Below, one piece after another: positions 58,782-64,000 of a stretch of DNA of 64,000 bases. The notes beneath the pieces are model-generated. The model was not told the DNA's origin. It saw only the letters and a list, made by a program, of their open reading frames with translations, and did no database searches. Both the position numbers and the translations under genes were made by a program. The DNA is from Nanobdellota archaeon (GTDB taxonomy: Archaea; Nanobdellota; Nanobdellia; Pacearchaeales; GW2011-AR1): positions 62,001 through 126,000 of the forward strand of contig JAUYMA010000009.1 of the NCBI GenBank assembly GCA_030698805.1, in the 5' to 3' direction. Numbering within the stretch: the stretch's first letter is position 1; each line of letters starts with the position of its first letter.

Positions 58782-59837
58782 ATGAAGTTATTTATCTTCG
58801 GCCCTACTGGAGATCTTGTAAGGAGAAAAGTTCTTCCAGCATTGCAGAGCCTGGATAAGGAAATGGATATCTGGGCGCTAGGCAGAAGAGATTTTACTGA
58901 CGAGGATTATAGCGATTTTGTGTGTAAGGGATTATGCACTACAGAATTTGCAAAGAAACTAAAGTATCGGAAGATTGATTTAAACAATGATGATTTTTTA
59001 GAGCCTTATTTTAACTTATTTGATAAAAATGAGGTTAATTTATTTTATATTGCCCTTCCTCCAGATAACATAAAGAAGATTCTTTTTACCTTGGCCAAAA
59101 TAAAATCGGGGAATATTAGATTTAGGGTATTGATCGAGAAGCCATTTGGCGAGAACTTGAATGATGCTCAATATTTAAGGAAAATTATTTTGGACAATAA
59201 GCTCAGTGAAGAAGTTTATTTGTCAGATCATTATTTGTTCAAGGAGAATATTGTTGATCTAACACCTATTAATTTTAAGGAATTGAAATTAATATCTTTG
59301 GAGAATGTCGGGCTGGAAGGAAGAAATACTTATTATGAAGGTGTCGGAGCTTTAAATGACATGGTTCAGAGTCATTTTTTTAATATTGTCTTTAAGTTAC
59401 TGGAAAATCCAGAGGAAGAATTTGATTCTTTTGAGGTTATTGATATTCAGAGGGCACAGTATTCAGATGGAAAAGGCGAGAGTTATGAAAAAGAACTTGG
59501 AAAGAAATCTGAGACTGAAACTTTTGTTAAGATGAAGATAAAGACTCGGGAAAAGACATTTGAGTTTATTACTGGCAAAGGTTTTTCGGACAAATTGGGA
59601 ATCCTGGGGGTAGATAGTGAAAAAATAGACTTGCATGGCGGGGAGAATGCTTATGTTTCTCTCTTCTCTCATTTTTTTGAAGGCAGGAAAAACAAATTTC
59701 CAAGCATAGATAATTCTATTCTAGCCTGGAAGATAATTGAATCAATTGATCTCAATAAGGTGCCTTTAGAATTTTATGGAAGGGGAGAGAGCTCAGAAGA
59801 TTTTCTTAAGTCAACAGGTTTAATAAACAATAACTAG
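58782..59837 (+). CDS. Short glucose-6-phosphate dehydrogenase family protein
   Basis: LFIFGPTGDLVRRKVLPALQ is the G6PDH nucleotide loop (GxTGDLxxRKxxPAL). RVLIEKPFGENLNDAQ, YLSDHYLFKENIVDL (substrate-binding DHYxxKE) and GALNDMVQSHFFNI (catalytic His segment) follow. At 351 residues it is about 130 shorter than the usual 480-500. Classical G6PDH is uncommon in archaea. It would feed the oxidative pentose phosphate pathway, with transketolase elsewhere in the window. The reduced C-terminal domain may alter oligomer form. Confidence 0.82.
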   Translation: MKLFIFGPTGDLVRRKVLPALQSLDKEMDIWALGRRDFTDEDYSDFVCKGLCTTEFAKKLKYRKIDLNNDDFLEPYFNLFDKNEVNLFYIALPPDNIKKILFTLAKIKSGNIRFRVLIEKPFGENLNDAQYLRKIILDNKLSEEVYLSDHYLFKENIVDLTPINFKELKLISLENVGLEGRNTYYEGVGALNDMVQSHFFNIVFKLLENPEEEFDSFEVIDIQRAQYSDGKGESYEKELGKKSETETFVKMKIKTREKTFEFITGKGFSDKLGILGVDSEKIDLHGGENAYVSLFSHFFEGRKNKFPSIDNSILAWKIIESIDLNKVPLEFYGRGESSEDFLKSTGLINNN

Positions 59838-59873
59838 AGATATCTATTTTAAGTATGCTTCATCAGTTCTTTT

Positions 59874-60485
59874 ATGAGACTCAAAGAAATAATATTAAAT
59901 ATTATTGGTGTTTTTTTGATAGTGGTGGGTGTTGTTGCAATTTTGTATGCTTTCTATTTGGGAACTCCCAGCCTTATTTTGTGGTTCTGCTATATGGGAT
60001 CTATAATGATGGGCCTGGGGGTTTTGAGGAGAAGTAATCTTCTTATTTTATCACAGGTAAACATTTTACTCATTCCCGCTCTTGTTTGGAGCCTCGATTT
60101 ATTTTATATTCTAGTTTTTCAGGACTCTTTTTTAGGAATTACAGATTATTTTTTTAGAGAGCCGTTATTTGCAAGAATAATTAGCTTGCAGCATATTTAC
60201 AATGTCCCTCTCGCTTTAATTGCACTTTTTATCATTGGCAAAAATCAGGATCGCAATATTAAATATGCCTGGAAATTTAGTTTTGCCCAGGTTGCAGTTA
60301 TTTTTGTTCTTTCTAGGATTTTCTTAACTCGCGAAGATAATGTTAATTGGGCTTATTATGGGGGCTTTTCTGCACCTATAGTATTGCCAGGTTTAGCCTA
60401 TGCATTTTTGTGGTTTATTGGGGTTTTTCTAATGATTTTGCTGACGCATTATGCAGTGGCCAAGATTGCAATGCTGAGAAGATGA
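59874..60485 (+). CDS. Hypothetical six-helix membrane protein
   Basis: The 203-residue protein, MRLKEIILNIIGVFLIVVGV onward, has about six membrane helices with short loops, one containing the aromatic segment FREPLFARIISLQHIYNVPLA and another KNQDRNIKYAWK. No transport signature is evident. It follows the G6P dehydrogenase by 36 bases and precedes PEP synthase by 42, so the three may be one transcript. Function is unknown. Confidence 0.7.
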   Translation: MRLKEIILNIIGVFLIVVGVVAILYAFYLGTPSLILWFCYMGSIMMGLGVLRRSNLLILSQVNILLIPALVWSLDLFYILVFQDSFLGITDYFFREPLFARIISLQHIYNVPLALIALFIIGKNQDRNIKYAWKFSFAQVAVIFVLSRIFLTREDNVNWAYYGGFSAPIVLPGLAYAFLWFIGVFLMILLTHYAVAKIAMLRR

Positions 60486-60527
60486 TTGGACAATAATCTT
60501 TATTAAGGAGAGGTTATTTAAGGAGAT

Positions 60528-63149
60528 ATGAAAAAAGAGGCTAGAAGAGGGAACTCTAGTGAAAGCATCCAATCTGAGAGCAAGATTGATTTTGTTAAGT
60601 GGTTTTCTGAATTAACTAATAAAGATGTGGCAATTGCTGGCGGTAAAGGAGCCAGTTTATCGGAAATGTATCGGAATAAATTTCCAATCCCTCCAGGGTT
60701 TATGGTTACGGCCCAGGCATATGAATATTTTATTGATAAGGCGGGATTAAAGGATAAGATTAAAGAGATTCTAGCCAAAATCGATATCCAGGACACAAGT
60801 GAGCTGGATGCTGCTTGCAAGCAAGTACGGGCATTAATTGAAAATGCTTCTATGCCTGAAGAATTGGCGAGTGAAATTACTGATTCTTACGAAGTCTTAG
60901 ATGTGGACAAGCAAAAAATACCTGGAGCCACTAGGGAAGTTTTAGCTATATTAAAGAACTCTCACGAACCTCCTTTTGTTGCAGTTAGAAGTTCTGCTAC
61001 CACTGAAGATCTAGCAGATGCTAGTTTTGCTGGCCAGCAGGATACTTTTCTTAATATTAAAGGAAAGGATAAATTAATCGAAAGTGTAAAGAAGTGTTTT
61101 GCCTCATTATTTACAGCAAGAGCGGTTTATTACAGAACAAAAAAGGGATTCGCTCATGATAAAGCTTATCTTGCTGTTGTTGTTCAAAAGATGGTTAATT
61201 CTGAAAAATCAGGAGTTATGTTTTCTAAGAGCCCAGTAAATGACGATGAAAGCATTGTTATTGAGGCGGTATGGGGTTTAGGAGAGGGCATTGTCTCTGG
61301 AAGAATAAAGCCAGATCATTATGTTATTGATAAAAATCTGGAAGAATTTAAAGTTAAGAGTATAGACCTAGCTGAAAAGAAAACTGCGATTGTCAGAAAT
61401 TCTGCAGGAGAAAATGAAGTTATCAAATTAATTGAGAGCAGAAGCAAACAGCAAGTTCTGAATGGGTATGAAATTAAAGTTCTAGCGCAATATGCTCGAA
61501 GGTTGGAAGAGCATTATGGAAAGCCTCAAGATATAGAATTTGCTATAGCAGATAATGAAATTTATATTGTCCAAAGCAGGCCGATCACAACAAAGTTTAC
61601 AAAATCTGATAAAAAAGATCTTGGCGGGGAGGTTCTCCTTGCAGGGCTGGGGGCATCTCCTGGAGTGGCTTCCGGAATTGTTAAGATAATCCGTGATTTG
61701 AGTGAGTTAGAGAAAGTTAAAAAAGGAGATGTTTTGGTGACTGAAATGACTAATCCAGATATGGTCGTAAGCATGCAGAAGGCTGCGGCTATTGTTACAG
61801 ATGAGGGAGGAGTTACAAGTCATGCTGCTATTGTTTCAAGAGAAATGGGCATTCCCGCGGTTGTTGGCACTGGCGAGGCCACTAAGAAATTAGTGGATGG
61901 ACAATTAATTACTGTAGATGGAAATAATGGAAAGGTATACGATGGGAAAGGCGAAACCAAACTAGTTGAAATTAAACCGATAGTTCCTACAAAAACGAAA
62001 ATAAAAGTTCTAGTGGATTTGCCCCATTTTGCTGAGAGAGCCGCTCTTTCAGGATCCAAGTCCGTCGGGCTGACGAGAATTGAGGGGATCATAGCAGAAT
62101 CGGGAAAACATCCTTTATATTTTGTTAAAAATGAACGAGTCCAGGACTATGCAGAGGTTATATACACAGGATTAGCAAAAATAGCAGAGTATTTTGATGA
62201 GATGTGGATCAGGGCCTCAGATATAAGGAGTGATGAGTATAGGCATTTAGAAGGCGCCCCTAAAGAGGTTGAAGGAAATCCAATGCTTGGAAATCATGGA
62301 ATTAGATTTAGCTTGAAGAATAAAAAAGTAATGGGGGCGGAATTAAATGCTGTAAGGGCCTTGGCTCTGAAATATCCCAGCAAGATATTTGGAATAATGG
62401 TCCCTCAAGTGATCAAACTCGAAGAAGTTATTGAGACAAAGAAAATTGCAGGAGAAATTGGAATGCCTGAGAATGTTAAGATTGGAATAATGGTCGAGAC
62501 TCCTGCAGCAGTACAAGTCATAAACTCATTATGCGAGGCCGGCATTTCTTTCATAAGTTTTGGCACTAATGATCTGACGCAATATACTTTGGCCATAGAT
62601 AGAAATAATGAGGGAGTGCAATATCTTTACAATGAGATGGATCCAGCAGTACTTTCCGCTTTGAGTTATGTTATAAGAAGATGCAAGAAATATGGGGTTG
62701 AGACTTCTATATGCGGACAAGCCGGGAGTAATGAAGAGATGGTTAGATTCTTGGTTTCAGAAGGAATTGACAGCATTTCTGTAAATGCAGATGCCGCTGA
62801 AAAAATAAGTAAGCTTGTGGCGGAACTTGAAGCAGCAGGAATAAAGCAAGAAAATGGGGAAGATAAAGAAGAAAATTCTTTAAAAGATAAAATTGTTGGC
62901 GGAATAAAAAGCTTATTAGTGGGAGAGAAGAAAGAAAGCGATAAAAAGCTAGAGGGGAAGGTTCAAGATGCCCATTTTGAAAGCCCTTTTAATAAAGATG
63001 AAAAGGATATTGAAGAAGTTGTTCTTGAAGAATTGGGGGGCAATGGCGAATTAGATGATTATGTTCCTGGACATGTTAAGAACGATAAGGGCATCCCTAT
63101 ATTGAACGATGCTATTCCTTTAGATGAAGAACATTTAAGAGAAAATTGA
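60528..63149 (+). CDS. ppsA: Phosphoenolpyruvate synthase
   Basis: The 873-residue protein has the N-terminal ATP-grasp domain (GGKGASLSEMYRNKFPIPPG, VRSSATTEDLADASFAGQQDT), the swivelling domain with the phosphorylated His in GGVTSHAAIVSREMGIPAVV, and the PEP-binding barrel with FISFGTNDLTQYTLAIDRNN and SICGQAGSN. It makes PEP from pyruvate, the entry to gluconeogenesis. Residues after about 760 form a 110-residue acidic, Lys-rich tail (NGEDKEENSLKDKIVGG...) not found in the usual enzyme. An AAGGAGAT Shine-Dalgarno sits right before the ATG. Confidence 0.95.
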   Translation: MKKEARRGNSSESIQSESKIDFVKWFSELTNKDVAIAGGKGASLSEMYRNKFPIPPGFMVTAQAYEYFIDKAGLKDKIKEILAKIDIQDTSELDAACKQVRALIENASMPEELASEITDSYEVLDVDKQKIPGATREVLAILKNSHEPPFVAVRSSATTEDLADASFAGQQDTFLNIKGKDKLIESVKKCFASLFTARAVYYRTKKGFAHDKAYLAVVVQKMVNSEKSGVMFSKSPVNDDESIVIEAVWGLGEGIVSGRIKPDHYVIDKNLEEFKVKSIDLAEKKTAIVRNSAGENEVIKLIESRSKQQVLNGYEIKVLAQYARRLEEHYGKPQDIEFAIADNEIYIVQSRPITTKFTKSDKKDLGGEVLLAGLGASPGVASGIVKIIRDLSELEKVKKGDVLVTEMTNPDMVVSMQKAAAIVTDEGGVTSHAAIVSREMGIPAVVGTGEATKKLVDGQLITVDGNNGKVYDGKGETKLVEIKPIVPTKTKIKVLVDLPHFAERAALSGSKSVGLTRIEGIIAESGKHPLYFVKNERVQDYAEVIYTGLAKIAEYFDEMWIRASDIRSDEYRHLEGAPKEVEGNPMLGNHGIRFSLKNKKVMGAELNAVRALALKYPSKIFGIMVPQVIKLEEVIETKKIAGEIGMPENVKIGIMVETPAAVQVINSLCEAGISFISFGTNDLTQYTLAIDRNNEGVQYLYNEMDPAVLSALSYVIRRCKKYGVETSICGQAGSNEEMVRFLVSEGIDSISVNADAAEKISKLVAELEAAGIKQENGEDKEENSLKDKIVGGIKSLLVGEKKESDKKLEGKVQDAHFESPFNKDEKDIEEVVLEELGGNGELDDYVPGHVKNDKGIPILNDAIPLDEEHLREN

Positions 63150-63153
63150 AATT

Positions 63154-63579
63154 TCAATTCTTGAGATAAGGAGTTACATCAAATCTTATTGACATATACT
63201 TGACAGGTTTTCCTTTTTTGTTAAAGATGGGCATTATCGCTGAATCCAACCAGATGCATTCCCCATTTTTTGCCACATTTCTTATCATTCCTCTCCAGAT
63301 TCTTCCTTTCTTTAGGGTACGCCATAAATCCTTAAAGAATTCTTCTGAGTGAAATTGCGAGTTGAGAATGTTGTGAGTTTTGCCAATTATTTCTTCTTTT
63401 TTATATCCAAAGGTTTTAACGAAATTATCATTTACATATATAATTTTTCCCTGAAGATCTGTTTCACTTACAATAGCCGCGGACAATATCGCCTGTCTTT
63501 CAGCATAGATAATGTCTTTATTAATTTGCACCCCTGTCATTTTTCTTCTTCTTTTAAGAGAAATAAGCCTCTGCTGCAT
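63154..63579 (-). CDS. Stand-alone PAS domain protein
   Basis: The 141-residue protein is a single PAS domain: GKIIYVNDNFVKTFGYKKEE, IIGKTHNILNSQFHSEEFFKDLW, and WLDSAIMPIFNKKGKPVKYMSIRFDVT. Such domains sense ligands or redox state and normally join kinases or methyl-accepting proteins; here no partner is fused. A second possible start at 63540 (MTGVQINKD) removes a basic 13-residue extension. It is convergent with PEP synthase, four bases away. Confidence 0.85.
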   Translation of the reverse strand: MQQRLISLKRRRKMTGVQINKDIIYAERQAILSAAIVSETDLQGKIIYVNDNFVKTFGYKKEEIIGKTHNILNSQFHSEEFFKDLWRTLKKGRIWRGMIRNVAKNGECIWLDSAIMPIFNKKGKPVKYMSIRFDVTPYLKN

Positions 63580-63634
63580 TCGATTATATATGAAGTGTAA
63601 TATTAAAACCTTTTGATTTTTAATTTCTTCAAAA

Positions 63635-64000
63635 TTAGTTTTCTAATAGTGCAAGACATGTCTCTTTCTTTATAGGGTCTAGAATATTATCACATACTGG
63701 ATTAATTTTGGTGGTCAAGCTAAGATAGCAGTTATCTTTGGTATCCTGATCTGATATCTGGGAGCAGAATTGGCTTCTAGAGCTGTTCAATGCAATTTGA
63801 GAATAGCAAACATCTTTATTAGTTAATTCTTGGATAGAGCCGCAAAGCTGGGAGGCTAAAGAAGGATTAGCGCGAGTTTTCGATAGCGCTTGCTGGATTA
63901 TATTTTGATCTGAACTTTCAGGATTTTGATTTGTAGCTCTGCAGTCTGCATTGCAACTTCCTTCATTTTCGTTAGCTTCGCAAATGAAGTTTCCACAGCA
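63635..64000 (-). CDS. Cys-rich secreted-type protein (C-terminal part)
   Basis: An open frame of 121 residues runs on the minus strand from the window end to its stop at 63635. It contains ten cysteines spaced through polar sequence (CCGNFICEANENEGSCNADC at the visible N-end, then LCGSIQE, VCYSQIA, FCSQIS, NCYLSL, VCDNIL, TCLALL). The spacing of Cys-x(10-20) with helical segments suggests a disulfide-stabilised extracellular repeat. The start and any signal peptide are beyond the window. No family is recognised. Confidence 0.65.
   Translation of the reverse strand, partial: CCGNFICEANENEGSCNADCRATNQNPESSDQNIIQQALSKTRANPSLASQLCGSIQELTNKDVCYSQIALNSSRSQFCSQISDQDTKDNCYLSLTTKINPVCDNILDPIKKETCLALLEN

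Noticed and set aside
1..64000. CRISPR array, rRNA genes or transposase
   Set aside because: No regularly spaced repeats, rRNA signatures or DDE/HUH motifs were seen.

Overview
The window is 64 kb of a low-G+C archaeal chromosome, densely packed, with genes on both strands and many short or overlapping intergenic gaps. Archaeal markers seen directly are a group II chaperonin (thermosome), ribosomal proteins eL33 and uL16/L10e, RtcB with archaease, two TrmB-type regulators, a tandem Lrp/AsnC regulator, TATA-like boxes about 25 bases before many starts (leaderless style), and a tRNA-Tyr carrying an intron with a bulge-helix-bulge exactly at position 37/38. The many short orphan proteins, repeat-rich anchored surface proteins and patchy metabolism suggest a DPANN archaeon of the Woesearchaeota/Pacearchaeota type. 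That placement is inference.

Layout. 1-4.9 kb: rhomboid protease end, DsbA-like oxidoreductase, tRNA-Asp, small orphans, a lipoprotein, and a HicA-like gene paired with a 51-residue helical protein. 4.9-15.1 kb: a metabolic and nucleotide block holding a DHH phosphoesterase with duplicated flanking domains, NDP kinase, an AAA ATPase/CYTH operon, a RelBE-type toxin-antitoxin, transketolase, a upp-HD-HD operon and a TrmB regulator. Four palindromes with identical 22-bp geometry (TGTTG-N12-CAACA, one with a single change) lie next to the TATA boxes of six promoters here, including trmB itself, which suggests a local TrmB regulon. 15.1-21.4 kb: GTPase, phosphatase, DUF2267, aldo/keto reductase, PIN protein, then a looser region with a nucleotidyltransferase and hairpin-rich noncoding DNA. 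In it, a structured RNA candidate and a transglutaminase-like gene are bracketed by an 18-bp perfect direct repeat.

21.4-30.2 kb: CYTH/MutS-like cluster, cupredoxin, Sfm1-like SPOUT methyltransferase, tRNA-Ala, and a surface cluster (FkbM methyltransferase, anchored beta-rich proteins, sequon-rich secreted protein, matrixin-like protease). 30.3-41.7 kb: archaease, deoxyhypusine-synthase-like protein, Lrp, an unknown/MBL/unknown operon, RtcB, a second TrmB divergent from a predicted outer-membrane-type beta-barrel, and an ABC exporter. 41.9-50.5 kb: intron-containing tRNA-Tyr, a large LamG surface protein, PurD-like ATP-grasp, a queuosine salvage family protein, a 47-residue acidic protein, the thermosome and tRNA-Gly. 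50.6-64 kb: homoserine dehydrogenase, zinc-ribbon mini-proteins, tRNA-Val, a large nucleotidyltransferase, eL33-uL16, a short G6P dehydrogenase, PEP synthase, a PAS protein and a Cys-rich protein running off the end.

Taken together, transketolase, G6P dehydrogenase, PEP synthase, NDP kinase, uracil phosphoribosyltransferase and the HD hydrolases suggest carbon flow from gluconeogenesis into pentoses and nucleotide salvage. No CRISPR array, rRNA or recognisable transposase was seen. All names come from reading motifs; no database search was run.
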